Below are positions 18,597-27,570 of a stretch of DNA of 64,000 bases, one piece after another. This stretch comes from an uncultured Lachnospiraceae bacterium (GTDB taxonomy: Bacteria; Bacillota; Clostridia; Lachnospirales; Lachnospiraceae): the NCBI GenBank assembly GCA_910579275.1, contig CAJTTO010000001.1, positions 62,001 to 126,000 on the forward strand, in the 5' to 3' direction. The notes under the pieces were generated by a model that did no database searches, was not told where the DNA came from, and worked only from the letters and a program-made list of their open reading frames with translations. Each line of letters starts with the position of its first letter. Position 1 is the first letter of the stretch. Both the position numbers and the translations under genes were made by a program.

Positions 18597-19645
18597 AAAG
18601 AGCGTCAGAAATAGGAAAAAAGATATTTTTCGGCCATGTGGGCATATGTATTATACTGCTCTGTGTTATTCCCGTTTTGTTTATCGGATACAGTCTTTTT
18701 CGGGGATTTGACATAAAAATAGAACAGATGCCCGCCGAGACGGAGGAGGATTTGATTGTGGTCGGCTTTTCCCAGCTGGGCAGCGAATCGGGCTGGCGCA
18801 CGGCACACACGGCGTCCATACAGCAGGCGTTAACGAAAGACGCGGGCTATTTCCTGATTTTTAACAATGCTCGTCAGATGCAGGACAACCAAATCAAGGC
18901 AATCCGCAGCTTTATCTCCCAGCGGGTGGAGTATATCGTATTTGCGCCGGTGATCGAGGATGGCTGGGACACTGTGCTGCAGGAGGCAAAAAGCGCGGGA
19001 ATTCCGGTGATTGTCACGGATCGCATGGTTAATGTGCAGGATGAGTCACTCTACACGGCATGGATTGGAACGGACGCGAAGGAAGAGGGAAAAAAAGCGG
19101 GCAGATGGCTGGAGGACTATCTGGAACAGGAGGGGAGGCAGTCGGAGAAAATCAATATAGTCGTTCTGAAAGGGACAGTTGGTTCCACGGCGGAAATCGG
19201 CAGGACAAAAGGCTTCGGTGAGATTGCCGCGCAGCATGGGAACTGGCATATCCTCGAATCTGTATCGGCGGAATTTACGGCGAACAAGGCAAAGGAAGTG
19301 ATGCGCAGTATCCTGCAGCGCTACCCTGAGATGGATGTGCTCATCTCGCAGAACGACGACATGACCATGGGGGCAATAGAGGCGATGCAGGAGGCCGGCA
19401 TTCGATTTGGTGAGGGAGGCGACGTGACGGTCATCTCGTTTGACGCGACGCGCGACGCGCTGGAGCTGGTCAAGGAGGGACGCATCAATGTCAACGTGGA
19501 GTGCAATCCGGTTCAGGGCGTCTATGTCGATGAAATTATTCAAAGGCTCGAAAAAGGGGAGCCGGTGGAGAAATACTATGTCGTGGAGGAAAAGGTATTT
19601 ACGAGGGAAAATGCTGCGGTATTTCTGGAGGGCAGAAAATATTAA
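18593..19645 (+). CDS. Membrane-anchored sugar-binding sensor protein (Peripla_BP_4 type)
   Basis: The start at 18593 overlaps the kinase stop and has GAAGGGGA 7 bases upstream. In 350 residues it has one N-terminal membrane helix (FGHVGICIILLCVIPVLFIGYSLF) and no lipobox, then a two-lobed sugar-binding fold. It is strikingly like the transporter binding protein at 38641: VGFSQLGSESGWRTAHT versus VGFAQVGHESDWRAANT, GWDTVLQEAKSAGIPV versus GWDTVLQEAKDAGIPV, and NVECNPVQG versus NVECNPLQA. This points to a YtfQ-like ligand (galactofuranose or a related sugar) sensed rather than transported. Confidence 0.88.
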   Translation: MKRASEIGKKIFFGHVGICIILLCVIPVLFIGYSLFRGFDIKIEQMPAETEEDLIVVGFSQLGSESGWRTAHTASIQQALTKDAGYFLIFNNARQMQDNQIKAIRSFISQRVEYIVFAPVIEDGWDTVLQEAKSAGIPVIVTDRMVNVQDESLYTAWIGTDAKEEGKKAGRWLEDYLEQEGRQSEKINIVVLKGTVGSTAEIGRTKGFGEIAAQHGNWHILESVSAEFTANKAKEVMRSILQRYPEMDVLISQNDDMTMGAIEAMQEAGIRFGEGGDVTVISFDATRDALELVKEGRINVNVECNPVQGVYVDEIIQRLEKGEPVEKYYVVEEKVFTRENAAVFLEGRKY

Positions 19646-19678
19646 GCAGAAAAGCGGATATAAAAAGAGGGAAAACAA

Positions 19679-21298
19679 ATGTTAAAAGTATTTTTGGTGG
19701 AGGATGAAAGCATTGTCAGGGAAGGGCTGAAAAACAATATTCCATGGCAGGAGTACGGATATCAGTTTACGGGGGAGGCGAGCGACGGAGAGATGGCGCT
19801 GCCCATGATTCGGAAAATCCGTCCGGACGTTCTCATCACGGATATCAAGATGCCGTTTATGGACGGGCTTGCGCTGAGCCGGATTGTGACACAGGAAATT
19901 CCGGAGATGAAGATTGTCATTATCAGCGGCTACGACGAGTTTGAGTACGCGCAGCAGGCAATCCGCGTCGGAGTGGAGCAGTATCTTCTCAAGCCGATTA
20001 CAAAAGGTACGCTGCGCAAGGTGCTGCTCGAGATTCGGGAAAAGATTGAGACCGAGCAGGAACAGAAAAATTATCTGGAAACTTTTCAGAACGAGATGAA
20101 GGAGTATGAAAATTATGCCCGCAGGAGTTTCCTCGAAAAAGTGTTTGGCGGTGTGTTCTCCGTCCAGCAGATTTATGAGGAGGCTGCTAAGATTTCACTG
20201 GACTTGGACGGTCCCTGCTATAATCTTGTACTGTTGAATTTGCAGGTAAAGCGCCAGAATCCGGAACATACAATGCAGGAGCCGGAGGGCATGGAACAGG
20301 TGCGTGAGGCGCTGTTTCGGTACTTTATGCGCTTTCCCGCATACCTGATTTTTCAGTGGAACATCAGTTTGTACGGCGTGCTCATCAAAGGGGAATCAGA
20401 CCAGATGCAGGAGCTGCGGGAGCAGTGTGTCCAAAATATCGAAAAAATCTGCCGGAAGGAAGCGTTTTCTATGGAGTGGTACGCGGCGGTGGGGGAGCCT
20501 GTGGAGCGGCTGTCGCTTCTGCCGGAGTGCTACGCGAAAGTGAACCATATCCTCGCGTACCGTTTTTTCTGCCCGCAGTGCCATATTCTCACAGAAAAGG
20601 ACGCGGAGGAGCTTCTGCCGGGAAAAGACTTGAAGAGTTTTGCGTCAGTGGACAGCGCGAAGGTCAATCCGGATATCATTCACGGCTTTTTGCGGGAGGG
20701 CAAACAGGCGGAAATCAATGACTTTGTGAACGGCTATCTCGCAGGCGTAAAGGACGCACTGGAGTCGCGCCTGTTCCGCGATTATCTTCTTTTGAGCATA
20801 AGGTTCACGACAATCAGCTATGTGGAAACGCTCGGAGTGAGCCAGCAGGATTTCCTGCCTGCGGATGATGATGCCAAGGTGCGCGAGGCGTCCGGAAGCG
20901 GCGGCAGTATCGAGACATACATGCAGGAGCTTTTGGCGTGTGCACTCGCACTGCGCGACAGGGAAAACGAAAATCAGGGCAAGCGCGTGCTCAAAAAGGG
21001 CTTGAAATACATCGAGGAAAATTTCAGTGACGAAGCACTGTCCCTGAACAGCGTGGCAGGCGCCATCGGTGTCAGCGGCAACTATTTCAGCAGCATATTC
21101 AGTCAGGAAATGCAGATGACTTTTATCGAATATGTCACCAAAAAGCGTATGGAGAAAGCAAAGAAGCTACTCACGCAGACACAGCTGCATTCCAGTGAGA
21201 TTGCAGGGGAAGTAGGGTATAAAGACCCGCATTATTTTAGTTTTGTGTTCAAAAAGACTGTGGGCTGTACGCCGAGAGAGTACCGGAACGGGAAGTAA
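19679..21298 (+). CDS. YesN-type response regulator with AraC-family DNA-binding domain
   Basis: The receiver domain has acidic pair E8/D9, phospho-acceptor Asp55 (VLITDIKMP) and a conserved Lys (YLLKPI). A ~300-residue middle region follows. The C-terminal ~100 residues carry two AraC helix-turn-helix motifs (LNSVAGAIGVSGNYFSSIFSQEMQMTFIEYV and SSEIAGEVGYKDPHYFSFVFKK). At 539 residues it is normal for the class. It is encoded 33 bases after the sensor protein, in one operon with its kinase. Likely target: the sugar ABC operon at 38641. Its stop codon TAA lies at the outer end of an inverted-repeat element. Confidence 0.92.
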   Translation: MLKVFLVEDESIVREGLKNNIPWQEYGYQFTGEASDGEMALPMIRKIRPDVLITDIKMPFMDGLALSRIVTQEIPEMKIVIISGYDEFEYAQQAIRVGVEQYLLKPITKGTLRKVLLEIREKIETEQEQKNYLETFQNEMKEYENYARRSFLEKVFGGVFSVQQIYEEAAKISLDLDGPCYNLVLLNLQVKRQNPEHTMQEPEGMEQVREALFRYFMRFPAYLIFQWNISLYGVLIKGESDQMQELREQCVQNIEKICRKEAFSMEWYAAVGEPVERLSLLPECYAKVNHILAYRFFCPQCHILTEKDAEELLPGKDLKSFASVDSAKVNPDIIHGFLREGKQAEINDFVNGYLAGVKDALESRLFRDYLLLSIRFTTISYVETLGVSQQDFLPADDDAKVREASGSGGSIETYMQELLACALALRDRENENQGKRVLKKGLKYIEENFSDEALSLNSVAGAIGVSGNYFSSIFSQEMQMTFIEYVTKKRMEKAKKLLTQTQLHSSEIAGEVGYKDPHYFSFVFKKTVGCTPREYRNGK

Positions 21299-21456
21299 GG
21301 AACTGTTCAGAAATTACTCATGACAATTACTTGTCTAAATGTCCATCTGCGGCATCAGAAAATCTTGACATAGCCCGCTATGCCTGCGATTTTCTTCTTT
21401 GCAGCTGAACATTTATACGGCGTACTTGTCACAAGTAATTTCTGAACAGTTCCTAA
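21296..21456. repeat. Long inverted-repeat (MITE-like) element, copy 1
   Basis: The left arm 21296-21326 (starting TAAGGAACTGTTCAG) matches the reverse complement of the right arm 21426-21456 at about 28 of 31 positions. The interior 21327-21425 is itself partly self-complementary (CAGAAAATC against GATTTTCTT). A shorter relative with the same termini lies at 51893-51983, and both share ACTTGTCTA just inside the left arm. It lies between convergent genes and may act as a bidirectional terminator. Confidence 0.75.
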
Positions 21457-21462
21457 GGAAAA

Positions 21463-22581
21463 TTAAACAGGCGGCGGAGCAGAGCTGCGTTTTATCACAA
21501 GCTGCCAAGGGGATTTTTGCGGCGTGACAGGGGCGCCTTTGGTTAAATGAATGACGGATTCGGCAGCGGCTGTGCCCAGATCATGTTCTTCCTGGGCATA
21601 ACACGTTATCGGCACAGCAGATAAATCGCCGAGGTAAGAGCAGCCAAAACAGACTACGCTCACATCCTCAGGAACACGCACGTCTCTGTAAGACAGTTCC
21701 TTTATCAGCCAGTAGGCAATCTCGTCATTGCAGCAGACAATGGCGGTGACTGTTTTGAGCTGTCCGGAAAGAAAATCGGACAGGAATCCTGTGTCCTGCT
21801 GTTTTTGCAATGCGGCAAGCTGGCGTGTGCCAAAACCGCAGAGGCTCTGTTCGCAGGACAGCAGCTGTGCGTCCCGCAGGGCAGACAAAACCCCAAAGAG
21901 CTGTTCGGCGCTCTGCATATCGTCCGTATTGAAAATACCGCCTATTTTCCGGTGTCCCAGTGAGACAAGGTACGTGCCCAGTGCGTAGCCGCCGTTGTAG
22001 TTGTCGTCCTTTAGAGAAGGCACGTCGGGCAGATTGCTGTAACTTCCGCGAAAAAACATAAGGGCGGCGCCTTTTTGCATCAGGCGTTGGTACAAGTCAT
22101 GGTTCGGTGTCGGAAAGCCCGTTTTGCAGCCCTCGCTCACGATTCCGCACACAGGCTTTTCCTGATTTTCCAATAAAAATTGCAGGATTTCCCGCTCCTT
22201 GGAAATTTCATCTTCCGTCACGTAGACTGTCCATGAAAAACCATGCTTTTGCAGTGTGCCGCACAAGTCGGCAAGAAGCCGTGGATAAATGTATTCTGTG
22301 TTGGAGTGCGTCAGAATGGCAATCTGGTTTGCACCTTTCCTGTTGGCGTTTTGGGCAGCATAAGACCCGCTTCCCTGCCGTTTTCGGATGAGATGTTCTG
22401 CCTCCAGAACAGAGAGCGCCTTTCTGACCGTCTGGCGGCTGACATGGTACATCTGGCAGAGCGCGGCTTCCGTCGGGAGCTGGTAGGCATTGTTGGGTAT
22501 GTTTTTATATGAATTTTCCTGCTGGTTCTTGAGAATTAAGTTTTTGAGCTGATTGGCAAGCTCGATGTATTTTGCGGACAT
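21463..22581 (-). CDS. GntR/LacI hybrid sugar-responsive repressor (AraR-like)
   Basis: The start at 22581 is chosen for AAGGAG 6 bases upstream; an in-frame ATG 30 bases earlier is less likely. The 372-residue product has a GntR-type winged helix (residues ~1-75; YQLPTEAALCQMYHVSRQTVRKALSVLEAEHLIRKRQGSG) and a LacI-type ligand domain (residues ~85-370; IAILTH, YNGGYALGTYLVSLGHRKIGGI, VICCND-like VTAIVCCNDEIAYWL). This arrangement is that of AraR, an arabinose repressor, but the ligand cannot be read here. It is transcribed towards the yesN-type gene and divergently from the kinase at 22809. Confidence 0.9.
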   Translation of the reverse strand: MSAKYIELANQLKNLILKNQQENSYKNIPNNAYQLPTEAALCQMYHVSRQTVRKALSVLEAEHLIRKRQGSGSYAAQNANRKGANQIAILTHSNTEYIYPRLLADLCGTLQKHGFSWTVYVTEDEISKEREILQFLLENQEKPVCGIVSEGCKTGFPTPNHDLYQRLMQKGAALMFFRGSYSNLPDVPSLKDDNYNGGYALGTYLVSLGHRKIGGIFNTDDMQSAEQLFGVLSALRDAQLLSCEQSLCGFGTRQLAALQKQQDTGFLSDFLSGQLKTVTAIVCCNDEIAYWLIKELSYRDVRVPEDVSVVCFGCSYLGDLSAVPITCYAQEEHDLGTAAAESVIHLTKGAPVTPQKSPWQLVIKRSSAPPPV

Positions 22582-22735
22582 TGCGGACTCCTTTTTCAGG
22601 CTTTTCTTCAATTATAGCATAGCACGCATCGTTTAGGAACCTCCGTTTTGACCGAATGAAACCATTTCCGTAACAGCTTGGTGTGATATATCGTAGAGGC
22701 GGAGAAGTATCAAGTGATATCCGAAGTGCTGACCG

Positions 22736-22764
22736 TTGACATCTTCTGTGCCGGATTCTATAAT
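22736..22764 (+). promoter_or_regulatory. Consensus SigA promoter for the kinase-alarmone operon
   Basis: TTGACA (22736-22741) and TATAAT (22759-22764) are both perfect and 17 bases apart, ~45 bases before the kinase ATG. On the opposite strand a TATAAT (22616 to 22611) with weak TTCCTA -35 may serve the GntR-type gene. Confidence 0.75.
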
Positions 22765-22808
22765 AAAAGGCAGGGAAACAACACGGAAAAGGTGGAGGGG
22801 AAAGTGAT

Positions 22809-24161
22809 ATGCCTTTTGGAGTTCGGATGATGATCGTTGTAGTCTTTATGGCGGTGGAAGCGTATGCCATATTTCGGATTACTGTGGCGCTGCTGGGAGA
22901 GAGACCGCGCTGGCGGCAGTATTTATTGTTTTATATTGTATACAGTGCACTGGAATGGGGACTTATTATAATGCTGGATATGTTTGAGGGAAAAACATGG
23001 AGCGAGCCGCCATTGTGGATTCAGGCGTTAGAATATATTATGACTGTGTTCTTTTTATGTATGACGATAAGACATGGATATCGTGTTTCGTTTGACAAGG
23101 TGTTTGGGGCAGTGGCGCTGGGGCGGTTTTCGGAGGATATCATCTATGATTTTCTGACGACTGCAGCAACGTTTTATTCTCCTGTTTTTGACGGAAAGTA
23201 TCTCTACGTGATGACAACGATTGTCTTGCCATACAGTCTGGTAGCGGCGTTTTCGCTGACGGCTGCGTTTGTGCTGAATAAGACAGAGTTTTCAAAGTAT
23301 TTTCTATGTCTGTTTCAGGGGCGTGTGCGGAGTGTGGGCATGATGCTGGCCAGTCTGCTGCTGCTTACGGTGAATGGGATGCGGTCGGTTCTTTTTCCGG
23401 ATGTGTCGGTCAGCTTTATTTATGGTCTGTTTTGCTTCAGTATGGTGGTTGCCGCACTGTTTTGCATTCAGTTTGGTGCGATGTATGTGGCGAGTCGGGA
23501 TAAGGTTAAGGCGCAGGAGGAGACGATTGCCCAACAGCAGGCGCACATGGAGCTTTTGGAAGAGCTGCAGGGAGAAATCCGTGCATTCCGTCATGATTTC
23601 ACCAATCTCTTGTCGGGGATGGCACTGTCTGCGCAGGAGGGGGACGTGGAAGCGATTCAGGAATTTATGCGGCGCACCAGCGGGTACTTTGATGAGAAGC
23701 TGGGCAGTGAGATCCGGCAGATGGAAGGTCTGTCCAATATTCAGATCTATCCGGTGCGCAGCCTGATTTCCACAAAACTTAACCTGATGCGGCAGCGCCA
23801 CATTCAGGTCACGTTGGAAATCATGAAGCCGGTCACAGGTGTCCGGATGCCGATAGAGGATTTGCTGCGCTGTCAGGGGATTCTGTTGGACAACGCGATT
23901 GAGGCGGCATCCGAAAAGGAGGGAAAAATACACGTGATTCTCCTGCAGGACGTGGGTGAGCTCTTCATTGCGGTTGCCAACAACTATGACGTACAGCCCA
24001 ATCTTGGCGCGCTTTCCAAAAGTGGGTACACCACCAAGGGCAAGGGGCATGGGACGGGGCTGTCCAGCTACAGGAAAATGGTTTCGCGCTGCGCGGACTG
24101 CGTGACACGCACGTATCTCAAGGATGATTTTCTGGTGCAGGAGCTGCGGATTCCGGTTTAG
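22809..24161 (+). CDS. AgrC-like sensor histidine kinase (GHKL type)
   Basis: The 450 residues contain about six hydrophobic helices in the first ~230 residues, then a short coiled segment and the dimerisation motif FRHDFTNLLSGM with His262 as phospho-acceptor. The GHKL ATPase domain has the N box LLDNAIEAAS and a glycine-rich lid (GKGHGTGLSSY). This layout matches AgrC/ComD quorum-type and related polytopic sensors. No pre-peptide gene is visible nearby, so the signal is unknown. It is followed after 27 bases by a LytTR regulator and then a receiver-alarmone synthetase. Confidence 0.9.
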   Translation: MPFGVRMMIVVVFMAVEAYAIFRITVALLGERPRWRQYLLFYIVYSALEWGLIIMLDMFEGKTWSEPPLWIQALEYIMTVFFLCMTIRHGYRVSFDKVFGAVALGRFSEDIIYDFLTTAATFYSPVFDGKYLYVMTTIVLPYSLVAAFSLTAAFVLNKTEFSKYFLCLFQGRVRSVGMMLASLLLLTVNGMRSVLFPDVSVSFIYGLFCFSMVVAALFCIQFGAMYVASRDKVKAQEETIAQQQAHMELLEELQGEIRAFRHDFTNLLSGMALSAQEGDVEAIQEFMRRTSGYFDEKLGSEIRQMEGLSNIQIYPVRSLISTKLNLMRQRHIQVTLEIMKPVTGVRMPIEDLLRCQGILLDNAIEAASEKEGKIHVILLQDVGELFIAVANNYDVQPNLGALSKSGYTTKGKGHGTGLSSYRKMVSRCADCVTRTYLKDDFLVQELRIPV

Positions 24162-24188
24162 CGCGCGGCGGTTTTTGAGGGGGAAAAT

Positions 24189-24920
24189 ATGATTCCGGTA
24201 TACATATGTGATGATGAGGCGGCTGTCAGTGCGCTGCTTGAAAGGCTGATTGGTGACCAGATTATGATGATGGGGCGTGACATGGGACCGCTGCAGGCGG
24301 TCAATAATCCGCTTGCGCTGTTAGAACTGCAAAGGCAGGCGCAAGTTCCGGCAATTTATTTTCTGGATATTGATTTTCCGGGGCATATGAGCGGTCTGGA
24401 ACTTGCGGTGAAACTTCGGGAGTACGACCCGCGCGGATTTATTGTGTTTATCACTGCCCATGACGATATGATGTTTGAAACATTCCGCTATCGTCTTGAG
24501 GCGCTGGATTACATTGTGAAAGGCATGCCCAGGATGATGGCTGAGCGCGTGAATGCGTGTCTGGAAAGCATCTGTGAGCGGATGATGAACGAGCCGGACG
24601 GAAAAACGATGTACTGCACATTGAAAGTGTGCGATACAGTGCGCCACATCCCATTGCAGAAAATATTGTATTTTGAGGCGGTAGGCATCCGTCATACACT
24701 GGTACTCCACATGGATGACGAGGTGCTGGAATTTAACAGCAGCCTGAACCATTTTGAGGAAAAGCTGGGCGGGGATTTCTGGAGGTGCCACCGCAGTTTT
24801 CTGGTCAACCGTTCCAGAGTGAGCAACGTGTGGCTCAAGGAAAATCTCGTGGAGCTTGACAATGGGGAGACATGTCTGTTGTCGCGCAAGGCAAAATCGG
24901 AGTATGCCGCTTCGGTGTAG
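24189..24920 (+). CDS. LytTR-type response regulator (AgrA-like)
   Basis: The 243-residue protein has an N-terminal receiver with acidic pair D8/D9 (ICDDE) and phospho-acceptor Asp60 (FLDIDFPG), then a LytTR DNA-binding domain (ILYFEAVGIRHTLVLH, FWRCHRSFLVNRSRV). It pairs with the kinase 27 bases upstream and should bind direct-repeat sites; none was convincingly located in the promoter region at 22.6-22.8 kb. The gene at 24978 follows after 57 bases. Confidence 0.92.
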   Translation: MIPVYICDDEAAVSALLERLIGDQIMMMGRDMGPLQAVNNPLALLELQRQAQVPAIYFLDIDFPGHMSGLELAVKLREYDPRGFIVFITAHDDMMFETFRYRLEALDYIVKGMPRMMAERVNACLESICERMMNEPDGKTMYCTLKVCDTVRHIPLQKILYFEAVGIRHTLVLHMDDEVLEFNSSLNHFEEKLGGDFWRCHRSFLVNRSRVSNVWLKENLVELDNGETCLLSRKAKSEYAASV

Positions 24921-24977
24921 GAGTGCTGGCAGAGTTACTGGTGCAAAATGCATAGGTGAGAAGGGGTTTTACAGATA

Positions 24978-26045
24978 ATGCAAAAGATATTGGTAGTGGA
25001 TGACGCGGAGATAAACCGCGAATTATTGAGAGAGTTTTTGGAGGTCGAATATATTGTCGAGACGGCGGACAATGGCGAGCAGGCAATAGAGAAGCTGTTT
25101 GCGCAGCATGACGAGATATCGGCGCTCCTGCTGGATTTGCATATGCCGCGGGCGGATGGCTTCGAGGTGATTGCACGGATGCGGGAGCAGGGGTGGCTGG
25201 ACAGTATTCCCGTGCTTATTATCAGCAGTGAACATGCCGTTGAGGTGGAAAATAAATGTTTTGAACTAGGCGTTTCGGATTTTATACACAGACCGTTTGT
25301 AGATTCCATTGTCAAGAACAGGGTCAAAAATACCATTGAGCTTTTTAACTGCAAGAATCAGCTGGAACGCAAGATTGAAAGGCAGTCCGAGACCTTGCGC
25401 AGGCAGGAGCAGATTATCAAGATACAGGCAGAGCAGCTTAGCACGGCGGAATCCTTCAACAGGCTGATGATGGAGTACCGCGCCGTAATCATGGAGGTGG
25501 AGACAAGGCTCAAGGTTCTGAATGCCATGTTCTCCGAACAGTACAAGAGAAACCCGTTTGAGGCGATTAAGAGCCGTTTAAAGAAGCCGGAGAGCATTTA
25601 CAAAAAGCTGGTGCGAAAGGATTGTCCGGTCACGGTTGAGAATATTGCAGAGCATATTGCGGATGTCGCAGGACTGCGGGTGATTTGTTCTTTTCCCGAC
25701 GATATCTACCGTCTGGCAGAACTGCTGCTCAAGCAGGACGACATCATTTTATTGAGGGAAAAGGATTACATTAAGGAGCCGAAAGCCAACGGCTACCGGA
25801 GCCTGCATCTGATTTTGAGCGTTCCTGTTTTTCTGCCTGACGAGAAGAAGTACATGAAAGCGGAAGTGCAGTTTCGCACGATTGCGATGGATTTCTGGGG
25901 AAGTCTGGAGCATAAGCTGAAGTACAAGAAAAATATCAACAACACAGAGGAGATTGAGCGCCAGTTAAAGGCGTGCGCAGACTCGATTGAGGAGCTTGAT
26001 TACCAGATGCAGGAAATTCGGGACAAAATAGAAAGGAGCGAATAA
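24978..26045 (+). CDS. Receiver domain fused to RelA/SpoT-type small alarmone synthetase
   Basis: Residues 1-120 are a receiver domain (DD at 8-9, phospho-acceptor Asp53 in LLLDLHMP; the usual KP near 108 is RP). Residues ~122-165 look like a coiled coil. Residues ~165-350 match RelQ/YjbM-type synthetases: IKSRLKKPESIYKKL for ATP binding, DVAGLRVIC, the acceptor loop EPKANGYRSLHL, and AEVQFRTIAMDFWGSLEHKLKYKK with catalytic Glu. There is no hydrolase domain. It should make (p)ppGpp or related alarmones under phosphorylation control; this regulation is inferred. The AgrC-like kinase upstream is the obvious phosphodonor. All key synthetase residues I can check are present. Confidence 0.9.
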   Translation: MQKILVVDDAEINRELLREFLEVEYIVETADNGEQAIEKLFAQHDEISALLLDLHMPRADGFEVIARMREQGWLDSIPVLIISSEHAVEVENKCFELGVSDFIHRPFVDSIVKNRVKNTIELFNCKNQLERKIERQSETLRRQEQIIKIQAEQLSTAESFNRLMMEYRAVIMEVETRLKVLNAMFSEQYKRNPFEAIKSRLKKPESIYKKLVRKDCPVTVENIAEHIADVAGLRVICSFPDDIYRLAELLLKQDDIILLREKDYIKEPKANGYRSLHLILSVPVFLPDEKKYMKAEVQFRTIAMDFWGSLEHKLKYKKNINNTEEIERQLKACADSIEELDYQMQEIRDKIERSE

Positions 26046-26049
26046 CTTT

Positions 26050-27477
26050 ATGAAACGAAATTTTAGAAACATGATTTTGACAGCGATGCTGGCTGCAGTG
26101 ATGTGCATGACCACATCCTGTTCGGCGATAAAGTCAGCAATGACTGTGATGACCGAAACCGCGAACCAGAAAGCCGGCGGACAGAGCTTTGCGGAGGCGC
26201 ATGATGCGTTTCAGACAACGCTCGCAAAAGAAGAAAATGATGACGGCGAGATTCCGGCACCTCCCGAGGGCGTTTTTGATTTAATAAAATATCCCTCCAA
26301 GGTGGGGGACTTGGCCGCGTATGTGTCAAGTGACCCCGGGGACGGTCAGAAACACCCGCTGATAATCTGGGTAGTAGGCGGCTGGGGAAATGGCATTGAT
26401 GATTTTCCATGGTGTTATCCGGAGTGGGATAATGACCAGACCGGTTCTGCGTTCTGGCAGGCGGGAGTGCTGATGATGTATCCGTCATTCCGCGGCGGCT
26501 GTGGGAATCCGGGCAATTACGAGACGCTTTTTGGCGAGGTGGACGATATTGTGTCGGCGTATGAATATGCGGCGGCGCTTCCCTATGTGGATCCTGACCG
26601 CATTTATCTGGGCGGGCACAGCACCGGCGGAACACGCGCGCTGCTGGCTTCGGAGTACACGGATAAGTTCCGTGCGGTTTTTGCCTTTGGCGCGGTGGAC
26701 AAGATTGAGTACCACAATAACAGCCAGTTTACATTTGATACGGGCAATAAGGAAGAGTATAAGATGCGCTCTCCGATTTACTGGCTGGACAGCGTGAAGT
26801 CGCCTACTTTTTTAATAGAGGGAAGTGACGGAAATTCTGCGAATCTGAAAAAAATTGAGCGCACATCCAAAAATGACAGTATTCATTGCTATGTCGTTGA
26901 AGACGCCGACCATTTTTCCGTGCTTGCGCCGCTCACGCGCGTTGCCGCACAGAAAATTCTTGCGGATACGGGGGCGGAGTCTAATATTTCCATCACGCAG
27001 GAGGAGCTTGACGCCGCGATGAAGATGGAGCCGGAGATTCCGATGCCCGTGATGGAGCAGCACACGATTGAAACGGAAACGCTGGGCATGAATCTTTCCT
27101 ATCCGTATCTGTGGGAGATGGAAGACGCCTCGGAGAACGGGGAGCTTTCCCTGATGCTCTGCTCCCGGTATGAGGAGGATAACATCTGGGATATGTCTTT
27201 GATGTATATTGATTCCTATAACGATTTGGAGCTTGACAGGGAGTATTTTGCGGAAAAGGGCTACGATATCAGCGAGACAAAAGTCAATGGCTTACCGGCG
27301 GTGAAGGCTGTCGGCAAGGTGGAAGACGACAGCGGAAGCATTTTTCAGGACACGCTTGTCGCTGTACAGAAAGGCGACACACTTGTGACATTTGAGTTTT
27401 ATATCCATGAGGATTTTGGTGATGATGCCAATTCGATGTTCGATGCGATTTTGGAAAGTGTTTCGTTTACACAGTAA
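26050..27477 (+). CDS. Lipoprotein alpha/beta hydrolase (dienelactone/S9-like)
   Basis: A signal peptide with lipobox MTTSCSA predicts lipid anchoring at Cys25, facing outside. The hydrolase domain (residues ~75-310) has an oxyanion-type segment IWVVGGWGN, nucleophile Ser191 in GGHSTGG, an acidic residue in LIEGSDGN and His in EDADHF. A C-terminal domain of ~130 residues (IETETLGMNLSYPYLWEME..) is not recognised but resembles the PsbP/DUF1795-like folds often appended to surface lipoproteins. It starts 5 bases after the alarmone synthetase stop with AAGGAG inside the overlap region, so it belongs to that operon. The substrate is unknown. Confidence 0.82.
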   Translation: MKRNFRNMILTAMLAAVMCMTTSCSAIKSAMTVMTETANQKAGGQSFAEAHDAFQTTLAKEENDDGEIPAPPEGVFDLIKYPSKVGDLAAYVSSDPGDGQKHPLIIWVVGGWGNGIDDFPWCYPEWDNDQTGSAFWQAGVLMMYPSFRGGCGNPGNYETLFGEVDDIVSAYEYAAALPYVDPDRIYLGGHSTGGTRALLASEYTDKFRAVFAFGAVDKIEYHNNSQFTFDTGNKEEYKMRSPIYWLDSVKSPTFLIEGSDGNSANLKKIERTSKNDSIHCYVVEDADHFSVLAPLTRVAAQKILADTGAESNISITQEELDAAMKMEPEIPMPVMEQHTIETETLGMNLSYPYLWEMEDASENGELSLMLCSRYEEDNIWDMSLMYIDSYNDLELDREYFAEKGYDISETKVNGLPAVKAVGKVEDDSGSIFQDTLVAVQKGDTLVTFEFYIHEDFGDDANSMFDAILESVSFTQ

Positions 27478-27570
27478 ATTCATACACGAAAAACGGTGCA
27501 CCGGTGTGCTTTCTGCCCTGCAGGTTACAGAATTTCGCAGACAGTACACTGGAGCACAAAGGAGATATTT

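Noticed and set aside
22668..22740. Further copy of the GTAAC/GTTAC small element
   Set aside because: A GTAACAG end is present but no matching right end, AGCCGAAG core or flanking direct repeats.
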